Below, piece after piece: positions 12,016 to 22,126 of a stretch of DNA of 64,000 nucleotides. Position numbers and translations under genes: made by a program. How positions within the stretch are numbered: the stretch's first letter is position 1; the number at the start of each line of letters is the position of its first letter. Origin of the DNA: Pleodorina starrii (Eukaryota > Chlorophyta > Chlorophyceae > Chlamydomonadales > Volvocaceae); the NCBI GenBank assembly GCA_030267565.1, contig BRXU01000025.1:541501-605500 (forward strand), read 5' to 3'. A model generated the notes under the pieces. That model was not told the origin of the DNA. It did no database searches and saw only the letters and a list, made by a program, of their open reading frames with translations.

Positions 12016-12996
12016 GGCAGCTGAGAAGAAATCGCTTTACGAGCTAGAGCTCTGACTCCAACATACCGATATGGTTGGCGCTAAAGTCCACATTATTATC
12101 TATGCGAGCTGAAGACGCTAGACTCCCGCTTTAGACTGTATAGCGATGGTAAATCCACTCTGCATGTTCCTGCAAATGTAGTGGCGGCTTCGGAAGTGCC
12201 AGACAGAAAAGTTGGATTTCTTGCGGACGGCCAACTACCTCGACGAGCAGCGCCGCATAAAAATAGGCAGGTGACGCGGGTCATCTTTCGCTATTTTGCA
12301 AGTCCAGGAGTCCCAAATGGACCACGTGCAGCGCCCGACGCCCGAAGCGTAAGCATATACCTTGTCCTGCAGTTGCCATGTGCCCACACGGACGCTTTTC
12401 CGACAAGCCGAACAAAGATTACATGTTGGCCTCTGTGAATATTTTCTCGCTGCCATTATGCAACCAGTTTGTCATTGTATTGCCATGCCAGTACGGACCG
12501 CAATGTACAGCATGTCAGTCGTCATGCTCATTATGCTCATCAATTGACAAAACGCATAACGCAGCACCACACGCTGACAGGCGGGAAACACGTGCGTGAA
12601 TTGGAGTGGCCAGGAATTCAAGACATTACACCTCCCCCGTTCTGCCACTAGTACAGTACGGACTGACCGAGGACAAAGGCGCCGCTTTGCACAGGCCAAC
12701 TCAGTTTCGTCATCTGCGGAAAAAGCATGTGACCAGGCGTGAGCCACGCTAACACATACCCAAACCATAAAAGCCTACCCCTTGGCCTCTTGTTCCCTCC
12801 TGACGCTGCATAGCCTGTGCTGCCCTCGCCCCAATTCCCCGCGGACGGTGACACCCCTGGCTTCCGAAGCTTGCGGCCTTGGCCTGCTGCCACTGGCGTA
12901 ATTGCAGCCAGGGGACTCAAAATTGCCGTGGCTAAAACATGGATGTGGCGTTGCCGCATAAGACACGGTGAATGCCTGGGCACCCGCCCGAGCTCC
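12016..12996. other. Intergenic: FdC1 3' UTR and SBP upstream region
   Basis: This 1 kb lies between two genes on the minus strand. The right part should be the FdC1 3' UTR down to the TGTAA signal near 12.63 kb; the left part is upstream sequence of the SBP gene. It is less GC-rich than its surroundings. I see no further gene. Confidence 0.6.
12626..12630 (-). terminator. Candidate poly(A) signal TGTAA for the FdC1 gene
   Basis: TGTAA is the usual volvocine polyadenylation signal. This copy on the minus strand lies about 370 bases after the FdC1 stop codon, a normal 3' UTR length for these algae. Confidence 0.45.
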
Positions 12997-14755
12997 TTAA
13001 GCTCCAGCCACCAGCTGCAGGTCCAGCAGCTCGTCCTGTACGAAGGATTATACAGCAGTACGGCAAACCCATTACACGCAAGTTGAGCGGCACTATTGAG
13101 TGCCCCGGGGTAGGTGGGCACTCAATACTGCAGGGGTAGGCTCCTGCCCCGGCCGCACCTCCTCCCCACCCTTCACCCCGCCCTACCTACCCCTTGCCAA
13201 ACCCACTCGTTTGCCCAAATCCGGTAGGACAAACGCACAAACTTGGGACCGCAAACCGAACCAACTGGCAACTAAACCAACGAAATCAACCGAAAGCGGC
13301 ACCCCGCCCCGTTCGCTAACGCCGTCTCCTTCTCCGCTGCGATATCTTCTTTTTAACCAGCCGTACCTCGGAGATGGTCATGACCTTGCAGTCCGACTTG
13401 GGGGTGGCCACGCAGAGCAGCGTGTAGCCCTTCTCCGCCACGTCATCACTCAACATGGAGCCGCTCTGGTCGACCTTGCCGCTGACCTGCACCACCAAAT
13501 GTAAGGTTACCACAGTTGCAACAGTAATGCAACATGTAACACACAGCACGTCAGCGGCGCAACCACGAGCACAGGGCAGTGGTCATATGTCCAATGCGTC
13601 GAATGGATGGAGTCGAGTGGATGGAAATGAGGCCGTGTACCGATCTGGGTCGCATCTTATTTTTTGGGTTTTCATGAAATGGTAGCCGGGCACCTCGTCA
13701 CGCCACAGTTTACGTCGCGCGCAAGGACAACGCGACCCCGGGCTGCCGAGAGGGAAGCTGCTTGACAGCCCGAGAAGGCTCCACTACATCTCCCCGCCGA
13801 GGGGGCGGAGAGATGCAGTGGAGCCTTCTTGGGAGAAATGTATGGACATGGGGTCTGGCGCTGTATATGTGCATCTACGTAGTCTAGTCATTAGTGCCGG
13901 CGCCGCTAAGCCCGCTGGCTCTACCCTCCCGACGTCCCGAGGGTCTAAAGCCCACTGTGACGTACAATCACAACAACCATGAAGTCCATGTGGGATATGT
14001 GCGTGGGTCGGGGCGCCAGGACCGGGGTGGCGCGGCACACGCCCCTGTTTCAGCGGCACTGTTGGGCTGTAAGTGCGCCGCAGCAGATCTGCCCTGAAGA
14101 GGCCCCACACGGCCTCCTGCTCGAACAGGGGGAACAAACCAAGACCCAGGAATGCGCCTCGGCCAATAGAGGCAGGGGCCCAGTCCACGTGCGACGGCTT
14201 TGCTGCGTGCACCCACCAGCTTGGCAGGGCAAGTCATGCACACGCCCAGCTTGCAGTCGTGCGGCAGGTCCATCCCCTTGTCCAGGGCCACCGACAGAAT
14301 GGACTCTCCCTCGGGAACCGCCAGGTCAAACTTCTTGCCCGCGTGCTCGAGCTCAATCTGGGGGCGTGCCATCGGGGGTCAAGGGAGCCAACCGGGCCTG
14401 GCCTTCGGTGCGTTCTCAAGCCAGAAGAGTCAGCATTAAATTTTGGGGAAGCTATGCAGTGTGAAGTGAGGTTTTTGGTAACAAAGCCTAGAGAGCGTCT
14501 GCAAAGGAACAGGCGACGACCAATGGATTTCTGTTCTTGCGCTACCGGCACAATTTTGCGTCACAATTTTGCTTATATGTGTTGAATTGCAGGTAAAACG
14601 CAAGTTGCAGTGCGCTTGTCTGCAAAACTGACCTTGTAAGTAGTGCGGGCGGCCCGTGCGACGACGCCATAGCTGCGCGCCACGCGCTGGCTTCCAAAAG
14701 CATTCGCACGGCACGTGCGGAGGGTGCAAGGAGAAGCCATGACCTTCGCGGACAT
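12997..14755 (-). CDS. FdC1-type plastid [2Fe-2S] ferredoxin
   Basis: Small plant-type ferredoxin that would carry one electron via a [2Fe-2S] cluster in the chloroplast stroma. Four exons close in phase to 140 residues: 14755..14633 (41 codons, donor GTCAGT), 14357..14217 (47, donor GTGGGT), 13486..13367 (40, donor GTACGG) and 13035..12997 (12 plus stop TAA). Exon 1 is a basic transit peptide ([20 protein letters not shown]). Cluster ligands C76-x4-C81-x2-C84 (CKLGVCMTC) and C113 (YTLLCV) are all present. The segments [27 protein letters not shown] and the ending DELLDLQL match the FdC1 subfamily, which has a C-terminal extension beyond classical photosynthetic ferredoxin (PetF). FdC1 is thought to accept electrons from photosystem I but to pass them to partners other than the usual FNR. 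Which numbered algal FDX this is cannot be decided here. Confidence 0.9.
13772..13830. repeat. Hairpin-forming inverted repeat in FdC1 intron 2
   Basis: AGAAGGCTCCACT near 13773 pairs with AGTGGAGCCTTCT near 13829, and the pairing continues inward with a few mismatches to a GC-rich loop (about 24 paired bases each side). It lies inside the intron 14216..13487, so it would be present in the primary transcript. It may be a small transposon relic or a folded RNA. Confidence 0.6.
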
Positions 14756-15506
14756 CTTTGCGCTAGCGTGCGAAAAAGGGTGAATCGGTCGCTATTGGAC
14801 AGGCACGCCCGGCCCCGGAAGTTAGACGCTTGATTACGGCTAGCAACTGAGGTGTGTTAAAAGCGTGTGAGATCATAGCAAGGCGACTGTTTGCGCATTT
14901 CAATCTCTTTCCCGTACGGCAGACAGTACCTGAGTACCTGATTTCTCGTTGGGTGACCAGGTGCTCATTTCTGAAAACAAGTGGGCAACGACAGTATAAA
15001 GAATAGTCTTATCTGGCGCTGACACTGTTTGCAGACCATGGACATTGGTGTACCGGAAGTGTAATCTTGCCATTCCGACACGTACATTGCCGACGTTCGT
15101 TAGCGCAGAGGCATGGCATCTGGCTCCACATTAGCGCAATTGCCCTTGGCAATGGCGCGAAGTTGCCTGTCCACAGGCTTCAGCTGGACGGCGCGGAGCG
15201 GCATGCGTTCGGCGACAGCTTGGGCCGGGGATTGGCGCACAAACCGACCCTCTGCTTTGCAACCAGTGCCCATTGAGTCCGGAGGCGTGGGAGCCTCCGG
15301 CTCGGGAGCCAAGGTACGTGCACGACAGGCGGGCTTTGCGCCGCAGGGCGTCGTGCATCCGACGTGTGTTTTGGTGAGGCCACACACCATCCCCGTCCCG
15401 CTTTTGCCACTGCCGCGGCGATCCACTTGATGCACTGCTGGCGCTGACATCTTTTCCTCCGAATAAAACCTGCTGCACCCTACGTCTCCATGGCGCGGGC
15501 AAACTT
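14756..15506. other. Divergent intergenic region between FdC1 and the Zim17/HEP gene
   Basis: Presumed shared promoter region: FdC1 starts leftward at 14755 and the zinc-finger gene rightward near 15.5 kb. On the minus strand a frame ending at 15100 encodes a non-repetitive segment (AERMPLRAVQLKPVDRQL). It has no recognisable family and no clear splice partner, so I do not call it a gene. No TATA box or other motif stands out. Confidence 0.5.
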
Positions 15507-18311
15507 TTGTGCCCTTGCCACAGAGGGCGCCTGCAGCGCACCTCGTCAGCAGCCGCCTCCGCCGCCTTCCTCCGGGCCCCGAGGCCTTGCAAACCCCCAC
15601 AAATCACGCACGGCCCGGGGACCCTCCTGACCCTCCTACCTCCCGTCCTTGCGACCTATTCGCAGCAACAGCCTGCGCAACAAGCAACAGAGGACGCCCA
15701 ACATCCCGAGGACCGACAGCTACAGCCGCAACAGAGCCCAGAGCGCCAACAGCAGTCCGACAGCGGAGGCTGCAGCTGCGGCCGCGGCTCCGTCAGTGCC
15801 CGCTGCCGCAGCCTCCTCAACCACCCTGGTCTCGTGACCGCGGCCGTTTCGGCAGCAGCAGCAGCACCAGTAAGAGCGGCAGCGGCGCCACACCGCCATG
15901 CCTTCGTGGCCGCCGCTGGCGCGGCTACGCCTGCTGCCTTCAGGGCTTTTGCTGCCGGCAGCGACGGCCGCAACGGCGGCGAGAATGCTTGCAACGGCCG
16001 CGCCGGCGCCGACGTCAGCGGCAACAGCAGTAGCAACGATGCAGACGCAGGTGGCAGCGGTGGCGGCGGCGGCGGCAGTGGGAACACGGAGGCGCGAGGC
16101 GGAAAAGCGATGGGAGCGGAGACGGGCGGGCGGGGTGAAGCTGGCGCGGGCAGTGGCAGCGGCGGCGGCGGCGACGGCGGCGGCGACGGTGGCGGCGACG
16201 GCGGCGGCGGCGGCGCCCTGGGCCGTATCCAGCCGAGGCTGATGATGATCTTCACTTGCGCCAAATGCGAGACCCGCAGCACCAAGTCGTTCAGCAAGTG
16301 AGTAAGTTACGTTACTGCTGTCAACGGTCAACGGCCAACGGTCAGCTGCCAACGGTCAACGGTAAATCGCTGTCCGTGTGAAATCGGTCTGGATTCATGG
16401 ATCTGCTATGGATGTGTGTCCTGCATCAGTCGTGCGATTGGACGTGGGTGAACAGCGGAGCGAGAGCGAGCGAGGGAGCGGGTGGGCAGTGGAGGGGAGG
16501 GCGGCGATGCTGCGTGGATTGTAGGGGTGGCGCGCAACCGTGCATGCGCACGCCGATGCAACGATGCCCCGAAACCAGGAAACCTTTCTGCGGCTCATCC
16601 CCTCCAAAGCCCCAAGACCCATCCGTAATCCCTTGCTGGCCACAATATCTAAGAGGAATGGACCGTGGACCGTTCTACGGCGAACACGTCACGATACCGT
16701 ATGACCGTGCGGGCTCTGATCGTCTGATGCTGTCCAATGCATCGTGGATCCCGTCCGTTGATCCCGCTGCTGCGCCGTGTACCCGTCTGGCGCATCATCC
16801 CCTCACGCTCTTCACATCGCAGGCCATCGTACACTCAAGGGGTGGTGCTCGTCCGCTGTCCGGGCTGCCAGAAGCTGCATCTCATTGCGGTGGGTCCGTG
16901 GGTCGGTGGGTCGGTGGGTCGGTGGGTCCCTGGGTCGGTGGGTCGTCATTTAATCCCTTGTCACCACCCCGCCGCCTCCGCGCCTCCCCGCCCACCTGCC
17001 CACCCGCCCGCCGATCCACCCGCCCGTCCCTTCGCTGCGGTATCTTGATTCTTACCACCCGCCCGTCCACTCGCCCGTGTACCCGCGCCTCAAACCCCTG
17101 CCCACGCGCCCGTCCACTCCCCCTCAGGACCATCTGTGCTGGTTCGGCGAGGAGCCCTTCATGCTGCACGAGTTCCTGGAGGCCCAGGGTGAGGGAAGCC
17201 GCAGGTTTTAGAGTTTTAGAGTTTTAGGGTTTTAGAGGAGAGGGTGGGGGAGAGGGTGAGGTGAGCCGCGGGGAGAGGGGGGCATCGAAGGACAGGGCAG
17301 AAGCCCGAGGACGGTACATGGGGGCAAAGGAAGCCGCGTCGTCCGCGCATCGAGTCCACGGGGCAGGAAACGGGGTCACTACCCCCATCTGCGCGTGTAT
17401 AGAAAGCGGGGTACAGTTACAGTGTGTATAGCATACAGCGTGTACAGTGTACAGCGTGTATGGAACGAAAGGCGGGAGTCGGTGTCGGAGTGGGACTGTG
17501 GGAGTCGGGGATAGGCGGGAAGGGGGTCGGTTAAAAGGGGTTCGCTCATGCTGCCTGCCTGTCTGCCTGCCTGCCTGCCTGCCCGCCTGGGGCGTGGTTA
17601 AAGCCTTGCGCGTGGCCGAAACCTGGCACGTGGCTGCAACCTGGCACGCGGCTGGCGGTCTGACCGAGCCTTCCAAATGTTGGGCCATGCATGCTGCGGT
17701 CCATGCATGATGCACGCTGCAGGCAAGGGCGTCATCCACGTAACAGCGGTGGAGCAGAACGGCGCGTCGGGCTCGGCGGCGGCGGCGGCTGCTGCCGGCT
17801 CGGTCGCCATACCGGGGCTGGCGGCGCGCTCCGCGGCCGCTGCGGCTGCCGCCGAGGCGTCCGAGGGCGGCGTGTTCGAGCTGGGCTCGGATCTCCAGGT
17901 GAATTTGGGTTTTAGGGTTTCAGGGTTTTAGGGTTTCAGGGTTTTAGGGTTTTGGGGTTTGAATGTCGATATGTCCATGTGCCTGTGTGTTGGTGTGCCT
18001 CTGTGTTGGTCAGTCACTCAGCTGCCTGCCCGTCTGTCTGCCTGTCTGCCCGCCTGCGTATCGGTGGTACAGCAGCCGTCCCCTTGAGCATGCCGGCGTC
18101 CGACCTGTTCTTTCTCAACGCGCCCTCGCCTTTCCTCTCTTCCATCCTTGATGGCACGGGGATGGACGGCTCCAACACACACGGGTGCCCGTCCTCCTCC
18201 CCTCCCCCTCCCCTCCCCGTCCTCCTCCAATACATCCCTGTCCAGGTGCGCGAGGCGCTGGCCGCGGCCAGGCAGCTTCAGGAACACCAGCCGACGCCGC
18301 CGCCTCATTAA
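15507..18311 (+). CDS. Zim17/HEP-type (DNL zinc finger) organellar HSP70 escort protein
   Basis: Proteins of this family bind mitochondrial or plastid HSP70 and keep it soluble. Five exons close in phase: 15507..16297, 16823..16889, 17128..17188, 17723..17898 and 18246..18311 (386 residues from the first Met). The zinc site is C251-x2-C254 (LMMIFTCAKCETRS) and C276-x2-C279 (VVLVRCPGCQKLHLIA), followed by DHLCWFGEEPF, the position of the family's D-N/H-L motif. The spacing and sequence fit the domain well. The N-terminal ~240 residues are Gln/Ala/Gly-rich, with an Arg/Ala segment (AAFRAFAAGSDG) that looks like an organelle presequence; whether it goes to plastid or mitochondrion is open. The start is uncertain: no other in-frame Met precedes residue ~200. 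Introns 3 and 4 begin with telomere-like repeats. A poly-Ala tail region precedes the last exon. Confidence 0.85.
16903..16950. repeat. GTGGGTCG octamer tandem repeat in intron 2 of the Zim17/HEP gene
   Basis: About six near-perfect GTGGGTCG units follow the 5' splice site of intron 2 (16890-16822+ region). Simple tandem repeat without coding capacity. Confidence 0.7.
17206..17237 (+). repeat. Interstitial telomere-like repeat (TTTTAGAG/TTTTAGGG x4)
   Basis: Four 8-base units, one of them the exact volvocine telomere unit TTTTAGGG, begin 17 bases after the 5' splice site of intron 3 of the Zim17/HEP gene. Confidence 0.75.
17910..17961 (+). repeat. Interstitial telomere-like repeat (TTTTAGGG/TTTCAGGG)
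   Basis: Alternating TTTTAGGG and TTTCAGGG units over about 50 bases, starting 11 bases after the 5' splice site of intron 4 of the Zim17/HEP gene. Three units are exact telomere repeats. Confidence 0.8.
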
Positions 18312-21300
18312 CTGCGGCGAACCCCAGGCCCCGCCGCATTCTTTGCGCTGCGGCCGCCGTCGCCGTCGCCACCTCCTTAGCCGCCGCCGCCGCCACCTTC
18401 GCGCCGCCGCCGCCACCTTAGCCGTCGCCTTAGCGGCCGCCGCCGCCACCTGTGGAAATGTGATGTGCTCTTCTGGAAATGGCGGGAACACCTCCGTCCA
18501 TTGTTGTCTTGGCTACCGTATATTTTTGGGGTGCGGCTTGCCACAGCAACCCTATCTAGTAGGCTAGATTGGTGGTGGCCTTCATACTACATGTCGTACG
18601 AGTCGGGTTCGTGGCGTGTTCCTGTGCCATGGTGCGTGCCACGTGTGTGTCTGGGCGTTCCGGTGCGTGCGGCGGGGCATGACACGACACAGCGCGACGC
18701 GACGCGACGTGTCGCGAGGTGGCGGTGCAGGCTCGTGCAGTCCACTGTTTATGAAGATGCGTGTGTGTGTATGTGTGTGTGGTGTGGTTGGTACAGTGGG
18801 CTCCAGACTCATTATCAAGAGTAGAGCCAACGGGCCAGCAGCTGGCCCTCCGTGCACCGCACCACCGGAGGCAACCAGGGCAGGCGAGGGCACGAGACGT
18901 CCATGCATCCAGACCAGACAGCACGATTCACTCGAGACACGAACGAGCAAGCCCGCCCGGGGTAAATGCTCCGAAACCCGCGGCCCTGGCTGCAGCCATA
19001 TACCGCTGCACATGCTGCGATGCATGGCCGATATCGCAGCAAGGACCACCGCATACATCCACAGATCCCATACGTACACACTACTGTCGTACTGTGTCCG
19101 GGGGCTTGGACAACGGAGCCACACTTCCTCGCACGACTCCGCCGGCGATCCGATTGGCAGCTTCAATTGCGCTGGTCTGCCAGCCACCACCTGCGCGCGC
19201 TGCGCCTACCACCAGACCAACCAAGAAGTGGCGGCATCGAAGGGGATACCGTATGCCCCCCACCGCACCGCACCGCCCGTCGCCCGGCGGGTACGGTAAA
19301 ACCCCCACAGCACGGCATCCACGTGCCGCTGGCCGGGACGTCCTGAGATGGAAGAGTTCCCCAGCAGCATACATCGGGACCCGCCAGCAACCGTCAGCCG
19401 CCACCACAAACGAAACCTCCTTTCGTTCGTTCTCCCACCGTACGTAGCGCGAGGGGTCCGCGCGGAACCGGGAGGGAAAGGCCCGCAACAGAATGGAGAG
19501 CGAGGGCTACGCTCCACGCAGCGTCAGCCTGCACTTCCAGGCGCGCAGAGCCCAGCCATCGCTTCCGCCACACGAGATCGTCGGCGCCCTTCGCACCAAG
19601 TGCGCTGTTGAGCTCCTGATTTGCGTTTTCGGTTTGGATCCGTCTATCTGCTTTGCAATGATACATACGTACGTACCTCCTCTAGCTTCTATTACTCGTA
19701 CGTCACGTGTGCGGTCAAATCGAAAGCGCCGTGCGTTTTCCGACAACTGCTGTACCAACGCTACAAACATGACAGGCACGCACCCCAAAGTCAAGGCAGG
19801 GCAACATTGAGCCAACCCACCCCAGCCCCGGGCAGCCAAGCAGGGCAGCTGGCAACCGCAACCGCACACACATGTATGCCGACGGCTCGGGTTTGGTAGT
19901 GGATGGGACGGACCCGCCCGCACCCCACCGTGCTGAAAGCCAAAGCAAGCCACACCTACCCATGCAAGAGGTATCGTAGATAAGAACTTCGGCACGCAAC
20001 AGCCAACCGACGAACACATGCCAACAATCTAACTGCTAACCAACCAACTAATAAACAACAACTAACAACCGTCCTCGGAGGCCCGTGCGTGCCACGTAGC
20101 AGCAGCCGCCGGCGGGGAACGACTGACGTGAAAGAATGCACGACACGCAGCAACATACAGCAGGTATGTTGGCAGGAAAATAAAGCAAAGCAATGCAGAG
20201 CGAAGCAGAGCAAAGCAAAGGACCTAGGTTCAGAATTGGGCGTATTCACACAGGAATCGACGGAGGTATACAGTACGACACGTACGACAGCACTGGATGC
20301 ACGCATAACCAACGAACGCCAAGCAAGCAGTGACGATAGATCGGCAAGACGGCAGCCACCATACGTTTATGTAGCTAGTGGCAACTGCGTGATGCATGAC
20401 TCCTCGCACTGCCGCCGGGGGCAATAAGAACGGCCCGGGCCGCCGGGGGCGCGGGCTTTTGTGCGTGGTGTGCGGGCGGTGCAGCGGATTGCCTAATGAG
20501 GCCGCTCTGCTTTCCGCGGCGTCTCTTCATTGCCCCACGACACGACACGACACGGTCAAATCATCTTCATCATGAGGCCCAGCCGCGCTTGCCACGAACA
20601 GACACGTACAGCGGAGCCTTCGTTCTCCGTATGCATGCCGTGCGCGACTGCTCGCTTGATGTACGTGCGTACGTATGACCCATCTATCTACGGCCGCCGC
20701 CGTCATCGTTCGGCAGCAGCAGCAAGCAGTGCAGGCAAGGTGCAGTGTGCAGTGTTGAGCAATGAAGCAAGGTTGATTCATTGTATGTACTAATTCGCGG
20801 GCAGTGGACAGTCGCAATCCGCCCATACCTACATGCGCGACGCGCTTTCTCCTAGCAGCAGCAGCAGACGCGCGCGGCCGTGCGTGGGAACGAACTGACA
20901 TCATTATACCACATCAACGAACATACACACAACCCAACGGTGCGTAGATAGATGCAACAATACTTTTGTCGCGCGTCTTCCTCCGCCAAAACTAACGGCG
21001 CCATGCTTGAATAGCGGTAGCCTGCTGCTGCCTACCTGGTAGCACACGGATGAATAACTCACCCATCCATCCACCTATCCATCCGAACAACTGAATCCCG
21101 GCCAACAAAGAACTCCGACTGAATACGTAGGAGTTCGATCGGGCCAAACATAAGCCCCAGAAGCAGATACGTACGGCACTGAACCGCACCCTTCTGGGAG
21201 CGCCGCGCATGCATGTGGGTATCTATCGGTACGTATCCGGCGGCAAGCGTACGCCTGGGCGTGCTTGATCGTTTGACACATTAGAATTAGACTAGTATTT

Positions 21301-22126
21301 CAGTGTATTGTTGTGCGTCATCCAAGCATTCGAGAAAGGCAGGCATCAAGTAAGCTAGGGGCTCATGCCTCGTGGGGCACATCCTGGGTCCCCCCGACTA
21401 CGTCCTGGAGCATGTGTATGTACTCGCACTATTCCTCCCCTTACTATCTATCTAGAAGTCTCTTCATGCATCGCGTTCATCACGCATGGGGTGATAGAAC
21501 GCCATGCACGCACGGGCGTGATTCCATTGGCCCTACCTACCTAGCTGCTACCTACCTACCTACCTACCTGCCTGCCTACCAGCCTACCTGCCTACCTACC
21601 CATCAACCCACCTACGTACCTACCCACCTACGTACCTACCCAACTATCTGCCAATCCATTAAACCCCCTAATAGACCCCTATTAGACCTACCCCCGCCGA
21701 CTCCTCGCTCCTCAACCTCATCTATCTTAGTCACTCGCTAACCTATCCCCCCGGCATCAATCCGTGTATGTGTTAAACATACAAGAACGTATATGCCACG
21801 GAGTGTATATGCCCCGCTCCGTTGCTTGTCAGTAGGCAGATAGACATACGGGAATCCGCCTCGCGCAAAGAATGCCGGCTGGCTGGCTGATGCTGGCTTG
21901 GATGGGAGCCACTGCGCGCCACAGCGTGCGTGGAGATGCGTGGGATGATTACCTACCGACCTACATGCGTGTAGGTACACTCGCTCAACACCTAGCAGCA
22001 GCAGCGCTGGAGGCGACTGATCTATCCCTGCTGTTTCCTTGACGCCTGCTGCCACTGCTACTACAGCCACTCAAGGCTGCTGGTGCTGGTGCTGGTGCTG
22101 CGGATGGCGCCCCCGTCCGTTCCTGA
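18312..22126. other. Convergent intergenic region (3' ends of Zim17/HEP and kinase genes)
   Basis: 3.8 kb between two genes that point towards each other; it must hold both 3' UTRs. I could not find a clean TGTAA near either stop. Composition is moderate in GC, with tandem pieces such as GACAC pentamers (18.68-18.71 and 20.54-20.56 kb) and CTAC tetramers (21.54-21.65 kb). The open frames here overlap on several strands and lack any motif. Confidence 0.6.
21541..21650. repeat. CTAC/CCTA tetranucleotide microsatellite
   Basis: Runs of CTAC interrupted by CTGC and CTACGTAC over about 110 bases in the convergent intergenic region. Confidence 0.8.

Noticed and set aside
15100..15600. Possible minus-strand gene ending at 15100
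   Set aside because: The C-terminal part looks protein-like, but no start, acceptor or family could be found, and it overlaps the divergent promoter and exon 1 of the Zim17/HEP gene.
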